Origin: Parvibaculum sp035325945 | Lineage (GTDB): Bacteria; Pseudomonadota; Alphaproteobacteria; Parvibaculales; Parvibaculaceae | DNA length: 14,391 bases | NCBI RefSeq assembly: GCF_035325945.1 | Contig: NZ_DAOKYX010000044.1 | Span: 1-14,391 of the forward strand | Direction of reading: 5' to 3' | In this document: one piece after another, positions 5,832 through 13,543 of the stretch | Layout: each line of letters opens with the position of its first letter | Position numbering within the stretch: the first letter of the stretch is position 1 | The notes under the pieces: generated by a model | The model's database searches: none | Seen by the model: only the letters and a program-made list of their open reading frames with translations | Told to the model about the DNA's origin: nothing | Made by a program: the position numbers and the translations under genes

Positions 5832-7106
5832 ATGAACAAGCCAGTGAGTTCGTCGGAATCGGTCCTGAAAAATATCGATCGGCTGATCCCCGATCTCGAG
5901 ACTTTTTACAAGGACCTGCATGCCAACCCCGAATTGTCCATGCAGGAAACAAGAACCGCCGGGCTCGCCGCTGAGCGGCTTCGCAAGGCCGGTTACGAGG
6001 TGACGACCGGCGTCGGAAAGACGGGAGTGGTAGGCCTGCTCCGCAACGGGGAAGGGCCGACGGTCATGCTGCGCGCCGACATGGATGCGCTGCCCATCCA
6101 GGAGGCAACCGGCCTTCCCTATGCGAGCAAAGTGACAACGACCGACGCCGAAGGAAAGACCGTGCCTGTGGGGCATATGTGCGGCCACGACATGCACGTC
6201 GCCTGGCTTGCGGGTGCCGCCGCCTTGTTCGCGCAGGCACGGGATGCCTGGCACGGCACCCTGATGGTCGTCTTCCAGCCCGGCGAGGAAACGGCGCAGG
6301 GCGCGCAAGCCATGATCGACGACAAGCTCACCGAGCGTTTTCCCCAGCCGGTTGTCGTGCTCGGGCAGCATGTGATGCTCGGGCCGGCCGGCGAGATCGC
6401 TGGAAGCGCCGGTCCTATCACCTCGGCCGCGGACAGCTTTCAGATCAGGCTTTTCGGCCGTGGCGCGCATGGCTCGATGCCGCAAGCCGCCGTCGATCCT
6501 GTCGTCATGGCTGCGGCGACGGTCCTGCGACTTCAGACCGTGGTTTCCCGCGAAGTGGCTGCGACCGAGGCAGCGGTCGTCACGGTTGGCGTCTTGCAGG
6601 CCGGCACGAAAGAAAACGTCATTCCGGACGACGCCATCATAAAGCTGAATGTCCGAACCTTTGATGCCGGGGTTCGCAAGCGGGTGCTGGCAGCGATCGA
6701 ACGCATCGTGAATGCCGAGGCGGAAGCGTCCGGCGCTCCGCGAAAGCCGGAGATCACACCATTGGACCGGTATCCGCTCAACCTCAACGACGAGGCGGCA
6801 AGCAACCGGATCGCACAAGCATTCCGCGCTCATTTCTCCCCGGCGCGCGTGCACCATACAGGACCGGCTCCGGCAAGCGAGGACTTCGGCTGCTTCGGCA
6901 CGGCCTGGCAGGTCCCGTCGGTCTTCTGGTTCGTCGGCGGCACCGATCCGGAGACTTACGCCAAGGCCAAGGCGGGCGGAATGCTCAACAAGCTGCCCGT
7001 GAACCACAGCCCCCAGTTTGCTCCGGTCATCCATCCGACCTTGAAAACCGGTGTCGAGACTCTGGTCGTCGCGGCCCTCGCCTGGCTGTCCCCCGCAAAG
7101 GCTTGA
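5832..7106 (+). CDS. M20D-family amidohydrolase (hippurate hydrolase / N-acyl-amino-acid hydrolase type)
   Basis: The 424-residue metallohydrolase belongs to peptidase family M20D, whose members cleave amide bonds such as N-acyl amino acids, hippurate or IAA-amino-acid conjugates using two metal ions. The metal-site motifs are LRADMDALP (Asp83), GHMCGHD (Cys117 and His119), the Glu152-Glu153 pair in PGEE, His180, and His392 near the C terminus (NHSPQFAP). The dimerisation domain, about residues 200-310, contains GRGAHGSMP. Cys in place of Asp at 117 is the hallmark of M20D. The ATG at 5832 was chosen because a strong AGGAGG lies just upstream (5819-5824); the in-frame GTG at 5796 adds 12 unrelated residues. 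A 116-base gap separates it from the SDR gene, and the next gene starts 10 bases after its stop. Confidence 0.9.
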   Translation: MNKPVSSSESVLKNIDRLIPDLETFYKDLHANPELSMQETRTAGLAAERLRKAGYEVTTGVGKTGVVGLLRNGEGPTVMLRADMDALPIQEATGLPYASKVTTTDAEGKTVPVGHMCGHDMHVAWLAGAAALFAQARDAWHGTLMVVFQPGEETAQGAQAMIDDKLTERFPQPVVVLGQHVMLGPAGEIAGSAGPITSAADSFQIRLFGRGAHGSMPQAAVDPVVMAAATVLRLQTVVSREVAATEAAVVTVGVLQAGTKENVIPDDAIIKLNVRTFDAGVRKRVLAAIERIVNAEAEASGAPRKPEITPLDRYPLNLNDEAASNRIAQAFRAHFSPARVHHTGPAPASEDFGCFGTAWQVPSVFWFVGGTDPETYAKAKAGGMLNKLPVNHSPQFAPVIHPTLKTGVETLVVAALAWLSPAKA

Positions 7107-7116
7107 GAGGTACGGG

Positions 7117-7794
7117 ATGGAAGATCCAAGAATTGAAACGCTGCTGCTTGTGCTCGATCTCGTCGGCACGTTCGTATTCGCGCTCAGTGGAGCGGCCGCC
7201 GGGGTTAAGCGAGGGCTCGATCTCTTCGGCGTTTTCGCGCTTTCTTTCGTGGCGGGGAATTTCGGGGGTATCACGCGCGACGTTGTGATCGGATCGATAC
7301 CACCAGGTGCGATCAGTGATTGGCGCTATCTCGCCGTCTCGCTGCTTGCGGGCGCGATCACGTTCTACTGGTCTTCCGCGATCACCAGATTGAGCAGCCC
7401 CGTGCTTGTCTTCGACGCCGCGGGGCTGGGGCTCTTCGCCGTCTCCGGCGCGCAGAAGGCGCTTGCATTCGGGTTGAACCCGGTCATGGCAGCGCTTCTG
7501 GGGATGCTGACCGGCATAGGCGGCGGGATGGTGCGCGATATTCTTCTGGCCGACATTCCCGTCGTCCTGCGCGCTGATATCTACGCACTCGCCGCCCTGG
7601 CGGGCGCAACCATTGTTGTAGTCAGCCATCCTCTCCACATCCCCGCGACCGCTGCCACAATCGTCGGCGCACTTCTTTGTTTCGGGTTACGCCTCATCGC
7701 CATTCGCCGCGGCTGGCGTCTCCCGGTCGCCAGACAACCCGAGCAGAAGAACACAACGGCACGTGTCCCGAGTGATCAGGAGGATGGCCGCTGA
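7117..7794 (+). CDS. TRIC-family cation channel (UPF0126/YadS-like membrane protein)
   Basis: The 225-residue membrane protein has the internal duplication of the prokaryotic TRIC family. Both halves contain an FA(L/V)SGA segment (21-26 and 107-112), and a GG-x-x-RD motif follows (50-55 and 136-141). About seven hydrophobic helices are predicted, with a charged C-terminal tail of about 25 residues. Prokaryotic TRIC proteins form homotrimeric monovalent-cation channels in the inner membrane; older annotations call them UPF0126 or glycine transporter-like. The ATG at 7117 has GAGAGG upstream and lies ten bases from the M20 stop. The next gene begins 18 bases downstream, so it is transcribed between two hydrolase genes. 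What it contributes to their pathway is not evident from the sequence. Confidence 0.88.
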   Translation: MEDPRIETLLLVLDLVGTFVFALSGAAAGVKRGLDLFGVFALSFVAGNFGGITRDVVIGSIPPGAISDWRYLAVSLLAGAITFYWSSAITRLSSPVLVFDAAGLGLFAVSGAQKALAFGLNPVMAALLGMLTGIGGGMVRDILLADIPVVLRADIYALAALAGATIVVVSHPLHIPATAATIVGALLCFGLRLIAIRRGWRLPVARQPEQKNTTARVPSDQEDGR

Positions 7795-7812
7795 AGCGGA
7801 AGAGGTTCCGAG

Positions 7813-9045
7813 ATGAGCATGTTCGTTCTGATCTGCGGCAAGGTATTCGACGGTCTTTCGGATGCTCTGAGCGGTCCGGCCGAAATCCTCATCGAAGGAA
7901 ACCGGATTAAGAGGATCGAGCGATCCGCAGGAAGACCACCCGGCGCGCAGGTCATCGATCTTTCGGATCGGACGGTCTGCCCCGGCTTCATCGACACTCA
8001 TGTCCACCTCACGATGGATGCCTCAAACCTGGCGCTGCAAACGCTTCAATCTTCTGCGGCCAAGGCGCTCGCAGGGCTGAGCCTCGCCCGCGAATATATG
8101 AGCTATGGTTTTACGACCTTGCGTGACCTCGGCAGCGTCGACCCGGAATTTCCAACGATCGACCTGCGCAACGCGCTCAATTCCGGTCTGGTGGAGGGAC
8201 CGAGGCTCTTCGTCGCCGCGCATATCATCAGCGCAAGTGCAGGCCATGGCGACCTGCGCGGGTTCTATGCCTCGCGCTGGAATTTACCGGTCTCGGCAAT
8301 CGCTGATGATCCGGGAAGCATCAGGGCGCTTGTGCGGCGCGAGCACACCTTTGGAAGCGACTGGATCAAGACGACCAATACTGGCGGCTATTTCAGTCCC
8401 GGCGACGATCCGGCGCAAGTGACGTGGTTCGACGACGAGATGGAGGCGCTGACATCGACCGCCCGCCAGCTTCGCATGCCTGTCGCCGTTCACACGGGCG
8501 CCGCGGAAGGATGCAAGCAGGCCATTCGCTGTGGTGCGCGCAGTCTCGAACACGCCTATCTGATCGACGCCGAGGGCATCGAGATGGCGGAGCGCGCCGG
8601 AGCCTATATCGTCCCGACGATGCAGATGACCCAGGAAGATCTGCACCAGATGCAGGCTGGTACATTGCCATGCCAGGCGGTCTGGAAGTTTCGCCGCGAC
8701 AATGAAAGCATCCTCGCCTCCCAGCGCTTGCTCGCAGGCAGCCGTGTAAAAGTCGCCTACGGGACCGACTGCGGCATGTTTCCGTTCAGCCATGGCATTC
8801 TGGAGTTTCAAGCGATGGTCAAGGCGGGCTTGAGTCCCATACGCGCCTTGAAGGCAGGCACGAGCGTCGCCGCGGAATTGCTGGGCCGCAGCGATCTCGG
8901 CGTGCTCGCCACGGATAAGCTCGCCGATATCGTCGCCATGCCCGGCGATCCCCTCACCGACATTGCCGCGACTGCCAAAGTCGATTTCGTGATGAAGGAC
9001 GGCGTCATATATCGCGCGCCGCATTATGACGCCCTGCGCAACTGA
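7813..9045 (+). CDS. Metal-dependent amidohydrolase (imidazolonepropionase / Xaa-Pro dipeptidase-like)
   Basis: The 410-residue protein belongs to the amidohydrolase superfamily and has the beta-sandwich plus TIM-barrel arrangement. Visible metal and catalytic residues are His63-x-His65 (FIDTHVHL), Lys186 in WIKTTNTGG (the usual carboxylated lysine), His227 (VHTG), His247 (EHAYLID) and Asp319 (GTDCG). The C-terminal LADIVAMPGDPLTDI closes the sandwich. Relatives hydrolyse Xaa-Pro dipeptides, carboxy-dipeptides, cyclic amides, or aryl amides such as ochratoxin; the exact substrate cannot be read from the sequence. No signal peptide is visible, so it should act in the cytoplasm. The start has a GGAAGAGG ribosome site. 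The gene lies 18 bases after the TRIC gene and 79 bases before the MFS gene. Confidence 0.9.
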   Translation: MSMFVLICGKVFDGLSDALSGPAEILIEGNRIKRIERSAGRPPGAQVIDLSDRTVCPGFIDTHVHLTMDASNLALQTLQSSAAKALAGLSLAREYMSYGFTTLRDLGSVDPEFPTIDLRNALNSGLVEGPRLFVAAHIISASAGHGDLRGFYASRWNLPVSAIADDPGSIRALVRREHTFGSDWIKTTNTGGYFSPGDDPAQVTWFDDEMEALTSTARQLRMPVAVHTGAAEGCKQAIRCGARSLEHAYLIDAEGIEMAERAGAYIVPTMQMTQEDLHQMQAGTLPCQAVWKFRRDNESILASQRLLAGSRVKVAYGTDCGMFPFSHGILEFQAMVKAGLSPIRALKAGTSVAAELLGRSDLGVLATDKLADIVAMPGDPLTDIAATAKVDFVMKDGVIYRAPHYDALRN

Positions 9046-9124
9046 ATTCGGAACTTGACGGGAGCCGCCAAGCCGCTCCTCCAGCGACGAACACAATGGC
9101 AAGCGTCTCCAGTGAGGAGCTCAC

Positions 9125-10621
9125 ATGTCTTCATCAAAGACCAGCGCTCTTGCTCCCTCCTCCGTGCCGGCCGGAGATGTGACGGAATTCCGCGGAAACG
9201 ACAGATTGCTGTTCGGCATAATCATGGGTGTGCTGACATTCTGGCTGTTCGCCCAGACGACATTGAACGTCGCGCCGGACATGCAGAAGGATCTCGGTGT
9301 AGGCACAAGCCTGATGAACATCGCAGTCGCCATCACCGCGCTCTTTTCCGGCATCTTCATCGTATTCATCGGCGGCCTTGCCGATCGCATCGGTCGCGTG
9401 AGGATCGTGATGGCCGGCTTCGTGCTCAGCATCATCGGATCGCTGCTGATAGGCTTCGCGCCCGGCGGCGCGCTGGCTGCATATTTCCTGCTGCCCGGCC
9501 GTGCGTTGCAGGGCTTGTCTGGCGCCTGCATCATGCCGGCGAGCCTTGCGCTGGTTAAGGCCTTCTGGGATGGCGAGGCACGACAGCGCGCCGTCAGCAT
9601 GTGGTCGATCGGCTCCTGGGGCGGTTCCGGGGTCTGTTCTCTGTTTGGTGGCTTCGTCGCACAGAATTTCGGCTGGCGCTGGATATTTTTCGCGACAGTC
9701 GCCGTTGCGCTGCTCGGCATGACGCTGATGAGAGGCACGCCCGAGAGCAAGGCAGAGGGCCAGAGTTCCGGCAAGTTCGACCTTGCCGGGGTTCTGACTT
9801 TCATGGTGGCCATGATCGCGCTCCAGATCCTCGTCACGCAGGGCAACCAACTCGGCTGGACCAGTCCGTTGGTCCTGTCGCTCGCAGCGGTCACGCTGGT
9901 CTTCGGGTGGCTCTTCTTCAGAATCGAGGCGCGGCACGAAAACGCCTTCGTCGATTTCAAACTGTTCCGCAACCCGACCTATACCGGCGCGACGATCTCG
10001 AATTTCATGCTCAACGGCGCAGCCGGTACATTGCTCGTGTCGCTCCAGCTCGTTCAGCGCGGCGGCAACATGACGGCCCAGCAGGCAGGCATGCTGACGC
10101 TCGGCTATGCTATCGCCATCATCGCCTTCATTCGCGTGGGCGAGAAGCTCCTGCAGCGGTTCGGCGCGCGCAAGCCGATGATCCAGGGCTGCGTGATCAC
10201 GGGCATCTCGATACTGCTCCTGATGCCCTCGAACCTCATACTCCTGGACTATGAACACCTCGCGATCATCGGCTACACGCTCTACGGTATCGGCCTCGCC
10301 TTCTACGCCACGCCCTCGACGGACGCGGCGCTCTCAAGCCTGCCGGCCGACCAGGTCGGATCCGGCGCGGGCATCTACAAGATGGCCTCATCGCTCGGCG
10401 CGGCGTTCGGCGTGGCGATTTCCGCGGCCATTTTCGCGGCGTTCAGCGCCAATCCGGCGGCCATCAACTGGCTCGATGGCGTTGTCACCTTTCAGGGGCG
10501 CCAGGACAATCTGGCGATCCGCGAGGCGGCGATCGTCGCGCTCGCCTTCAACGTGTTCATGGTGCTGGTCGCCATCGTTTCCATCATGCTGACAGTACCG
10601 AAGGGCAAGAAATCTGCCTGA
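9125..10621 (+). CDS. MFS transporter, DHA2 (14-helix) type
   Basis: The 498-residue membrane protein is a major facilitator of the drug:H+ antiporter-2 type. Motif A is GGLADRIGR (83-91). GRALQG (125-130) carries the motif B arginine, and the glycine-rich helix WSIGSWGGSGVCSLFGG (160-176) with the following GWRWIFF (183-189) is typical of DHA2 members. Length and hydrophobicity fit 14 helices. The ATG at 9125 has a GAGGAG ribosome site. As last gene of the cluster it could import the amide substrate or export a product; DHA2 relatives are mostly exporters of drugs, bile salts or amphiphiles. It converges on the sensor kinase gene, with an assembly gap between them. Confidence 0.9.
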   Translation: MSSSKTSALAPSSVPAGDVTEFRGNDRLLFGIIMGVLTFWLFAQTTLNVAPDMQKDLGVGTSLMNIAVAITALFSGIFIVFIGGLADRIGRVRIVMAGFVLSIIGSLLIGFAPGGALAAYFLLPGRALQGLSGACIMPASLALVKAFWDGEARQRAVSMWSIGSWGGSGVCSLFGGFVAQNFGWRWIFFATVAVALLGMTLMRGTPESKAEGQSSGKFDLAGVLTFMVAMIALQILVTQGNQLGWTSPLVLSLAAVTLVFGWLFFRIEARHENAFVDFKLFRNPTYTGATISNFMLNGAAGTLLVSLQLVQRGGNMTAQQAGMLTLGYAIAIIAFIRVGEKLLQRFGARKPMIQGCVITGISILLLMPSNLILLDYEHLAIIGYTLYGIGLAFYATPSTDAALSSLPADQVGSGAGIYKMASSLGAAFGVAISAAIFAAFSANPAAINWLDGVVTFQGRQDNLAIREAAIVALAFNVFMVLVAIVSIMLTVPKGKKSA

Positions 10622-10641
10622 CTCCTTCGGTCGCGGGCTGG

Positions 10642-10741
10642 NNNNNNNNNNNNNNNNNNNNNNNNNNNNNNNNNNNNNNNNNNNNNNNNNNNNNNNNNNN
10701 NNNNNNNNNNNNNNNNNNNNNNNNNNNNNNNNNNNNNNNNN
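10642..10741. other. Assembly gap (100 N)
   Basis: Exactly 100 N, the conventional length for a scaffold gap of unknown size. The bases next to the gap are CGGGCTGG on both sides (10634-10641 and 10742-10749). The gap lies between two convergent genes and neither coding region is interrupted. A terminator for either gene could lie in the missing sequence. Confidence 0.95.
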
Positions 10742-10819
10742 CGGGCTGGTTCTCCGGGAGGCGGAATTTCCTGCAGCAAGTCACTGGATCGATGGCAAGG
10801 CCCCCGCAATAGCCACCCG

Positions 10820-12700
10820 TCACGCGGGATCCACCGTCCGGCATCCTGACCGGGCGCTTTTGTTCGAGAGGCGGGAGGGAAGTCGCAGTTCCAGGCGGGC
10901 ACGGCGTTCTTCAAGTTCGAGCAGGATAACAGCGCCGAACTTTTCGGCCCGTCTTTGCATGTTGGTCACCCCATGCCCCTTGCCCGCTGTCGCAGGTTCG
11001 AGCACATCGTTTTCGACGATGATGGCCGCGCCCTCATCGTGAGGCATTCCGCGAATAGAGATTCGCGTTGCAGGGCCATGCTTCAGCGCATTGGTGACCG
11101 CTTCCTGCAGAATTCTCAGAACCGAAAGCGCGTTGCCCGGCGTTACGCCCGTGATCTCGGGTATCGCCTCCATGGACCATTCCAGCTTGACGCCCATCCG
11201 GCGCAATCGCGGCTCGAGCCGCTCTCGCCAGCCCGCAAGCGCGACCAGCAAGTCACTGTCGCCGATATCGAGCGACTGGATGACGAGCCGAAGATCGTCG
11301 AGAGCTTCCCGCGCGGACGCGCTGATGAATGAGCCGTTGACCTCATTGCGCTCCGCCAGGGCGATGATCGACACCAGATGGCCGCTCAGGCCGTCATGGA
11401 GATCGGACATCAATCTTTGCCTTTCGCGTTCGAGAACGCTTTGCTCCGTCCGCTGCCGATCCCTCTCATGCAACTCGTTGAGCTCCTTCTCCTGCTCCGC
11501 AAGCCGCTGGAGCAGAACATCGTTTGCTTCATCCACCTTGTTCAGGCTTTCGGCCAGACGGCCCATCAACACGATCGCGATCGCCACAAGGATCATCGTC
11601 CGCATATAGGGCATCAGCATGAACACGCCGTCATTGAGGCCCAGCCCCATGAGGACGTCATGCGCGCCGAACCACGCGCTCAACGCAAAAGGAACGGACA
11701 GAAAGGCGCCTTGCCATCCGCCCCGCATGGCGAAATCGCGGATGAGGATCGCGGCGGCAATCGCATAGGTCACGATGGTCACAGCGGAGCCCGCCACAAT
11801 GGCGACGGGCAAGCCGATCAGGCCGGTCAATCCGGACAGGCACAAGGCTAGGGGAGCGATCCAGATGGAAAGCCGCAACCAGCGTGGCGCGCTTCGCCCT
11901 GTCAGCGCGAGGGCCACGCCTATCGCCATCAAGCCTACCGCCGCAACGCCGGGGAGAAAATAAAGCCGGCTGTCGCCGAGCAGCTGTCCCACAATCGGCG
12001 ACTGGGACAGAACGATGGCAAGACTCCAGCCGGTGATGAGCGTCAGCCACTGAAATACCGGATCGTGACGCCGGAAGAGCAGGATCGTGATGAAGCCCAT
12101 CACCGTGACGGTATGGAGCGCAAAGGTCATTGCGCGCCATTGCTCGATCAGAAGGTCGGCGATCCGCTGATAACTTCTGATGTCGCTCGACGTGGAAATA
12201 TAGATGCGCGAGAGATAGCCCGAGAGCCAGCCATCCGATCGGATCATGCGTATTTCGAGATCGTTTCTCTCCGCCACGTTGAGAAATTGCCGCGGCAGGG
12301 ATGCGGCATAGGCATATCCGCTTCGGGTACTCGACCACGATGAACGCGGCACCACATGCAGCAGGTGCCCGTTCAAACGGACCTCGATCGCCTGTCGCAC
12401 CACCGGGATGAACAGTGCAAGCGGGGCGTCCGGCAAATCGCCCGGAACGAATGTCAGGCGATAGATCGCTGTCTCGGGGCCCGTTGCCGAGTCATGGACC
12501 CAGCGCGAAGGCAGGCTGACAGCCTGCCGCGACTTTCCCGTTTGCAAAAATTCAGCGGTGTCGAAGCTGTGATGGTGCCGCGGCACCGGCACTGTCACGA
12601 ACCGGGGGAGCGCGGCGACAAACACGATGATCCCGACAAGCGCCAGCACGGCGAGATAACGCGCCTTCGGCATCGGTGCGGCCATGCGGGCCGCATTCAT
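10820..12700 (-). CDS. Sensor histidine kinase with periplasmic DISM-like and 7TM region (NarL-system type)
   Basis: The 626-residue inner-membrane kinase begins with a transmembrane helix (about 14-31) and a periplasmic beta-rich domain (about 32-185) resembling 7TMR-DISM extracellular domains that bind carbohydrates or other small ligands. Seven hydrophobic helices follow (about 190-380), then a coiled coil (about 385-425). The HisKA_3 dimerisation domain has the phospho-accepting His435 in SDLHDGLSGH, and the ATPase domain has the N box LQEAVTNALKHG (531-542) and the glycine box GKGHGVTNMQRR. This arrangement is the HPK7 class, which pairs with LuxR-type regulators. The start overlaps the response-regulator stop as ATGA, so the two are cotranscribed and almost certainly partners. 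The signal sensed is unknown. Confidence 0.9.
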   Translation of the reverse strand: MNAARMAAPMPKARYLAVLALVGIIVFVAALPRFVTVPVPRHHHSFDTAEFLQTGKSRQAVSLPSRWVHDSATGPETAIYRLTFVPGDLPDAPLALFIPVVRQAIEVRLNGHLLHVVPRSSWSSTRSGYAYAASLPRQFLNVAERNDLEIRMIRSDGWLSGYLSRIYISTSSDIRSYQRIADLLIEQWRAMTFALHTVTVMGFITILLFRRHDPVFQWLTLITGWSLAIVLSQSPIVGQLLGDSRLYFLPGVAAVGLMAIGVALALTGRSAPRWLRLSIWIAPLALCLSGLTGLIGLPVAIVAGSAVTIVTYAIAAAILIRDFAMRGGWQGAFLSVPFALSAWFGAHDVLMGLGLNDGVFMLMPYMRTMILVAIAIVLMGRLAESLNKVDEANDVLLQRLAEQEKELNELHERDRQRTEQSVLERERQRLMSDLHDGLSGHLVSIIALAERNEVNGSFISASAREALDDLRLVIQSLDIGDSDLLVALAGWRERLEPRLRRMGVKLEWSMEAIPEITGVTPGNALSVLRILQEAVTNALKHGPATRISIRGMPHDEGAAIIVENDVLEPATAGKGHGVTNMQRRAEKFGAVILLELEERRARLELRLPSRLSNKSARSGCRTVDPA

Positions 12701-13392
12701 AGCCGGATGATCCCCTGTCTCGTCGCCTCGAAGACCGCCTCGGATCGGTTCGAGACTTGCAACTTTCTGTATATGTTGCGGATGTGAACCGGCACCGTCT
12801 GCCGCGATATGCCAAGACTCGATGCCATCTCGTCGCTGGTAAATCCCTTGGCTATCCCCCAGAGTATATCCATCTCCCTTGGCGTCATTTTCGGCGTGTC
12901 TTCGCCCGTCGCGCTGCGTTCCGCCCGTTCGGCCAGACGCTTCACGAGCACCCGCGCGATTCGCGACGAAATGGGAGAGCGGCCGGCCATCAGATCGTTG
13001 ATCGCATCGACGAGATCGACCGGATCGGCATCCTTCAGGAGATAGCCCGAGGCTCCGGCCTCGATGGAATCGAGCACCGTCCGGTCGTCGGCCAGAACAG
13101 AAATGACCATCGCTTCGGCAGCCGGTTGCAGCGCTCTCAGCGCGCCGATGGCCTCGATCCCATTGCCGTCGGGCAGGTTCAGATCGGTGATCAGGAGGTC
13201 GATTTCATGCGTCCTGATCGCGGCCATCGTTTCCAGCAGGGTCGCGCACTCCGCCACGACCTCTCCGCCATCCCACTCGGCGATCAGATGAACGAACCGT
13301 TCGCGTACTGCGTCATCGTCCTCCGACACGATGATCCTGCATCCGGAGACGGAGCGTTTCGCGGGCTCGTCCTCTCCCCTCGAGATCGTCAT
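12697..13392 (-). CDS. NarL/FixJ-type response regulator
   Basis: The 231-residue protein joins a receiver domain (about 18-135) to a LuxR-type DNA-binding domain (about 168-230). The acidic pocket is Glu24-Asp25-Asp26, the phospho-accepting residue is Asp70 in LLITDLNLPDGNG, and the switch residues are Ser98 and Lys120 (YLLKDADP). The output domain has the family pattern MTPREMDILWGIAKGFTSDEMA and RQTVPVHIRNIYRKL. Its start has a GGGGGA ribosome site on the minus strand. It is the first gene of the two-gene operon with the sensor kinase and lies back to back with the secreted-protein gene, which makes that gene a candidate target. Confidence 0.93.
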   Translation of the reverse strand: MTISRGEDEPAKRSVSGCRIIVSEDDDAVRERFVHLIAEWDGGEVVAECATLLETMAAIRTHEIDLLITDLNLPDGNGIEAIGALRALQPAAEAMVISVLADDRTVLDSIEAGASGYLLKDADPVDLVDAINDLMAGRSPISSRIARVLVKRLAERAERSATGEDTPKMTPREMDILWGIAKGFTSDEMASSLGISRQTVPVHIRNIYRKLQVSNRSEAVFEATRQGIIRL

Positions 13393-13452
13393 CTCAATTC
13401 ATCCCCCATGAAGACCGCCACAAGCGGTTCGGACTTCTCGCAATATTTGCCC

Positions 13453-13470
13453 ATACCCAATTTCTGGTAT
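13453..13470. promoter_or_regulatory. Small dyad in the divergent spacer, possible response-regulator site
   Basis: ATACC (13453-13457) and GGTAT (13466-13470) form an 18-base inverted repeat with an 8-base spacer. It lies about 60 bases upstream of the response regulator start and about 70 bases upstream of the divergent gene. LuxR-type output domains often bind dyads of this size, but 5-bp arms can arise by chance. Confidence 0.25.
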
Positions 13471-13543
13471 TGAGCTTCGAGGGCATTTTCGCTCGCCTTT
13501 GCCACTCTCTCACACACCAGATTGAAGGGGAATCAGGGTGGCT

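Noticed and set aside
5673..7274. A 533-codon open frame on the minus strand
   Set aside because: It is antisense to the M20 amidohydrolase, which shows complete family motifs. The antisense product is rich in His, Arg and Gly without any domain, as expected for a mirror frame in GC-rich DNA.
9134..10258. A 374-codon minus-strand frame opposite the MFS gene
   Set aside because: The product is Glu/Arg/His-rich and lacks domains, while the plus strand is a clear DHA2 transporter.
10492..10914. An open frame on the minus strand that spans the N run
   Set aside because: It is open only because undetermined bases contain no stop codons, and it overlaps two well-supported genes.
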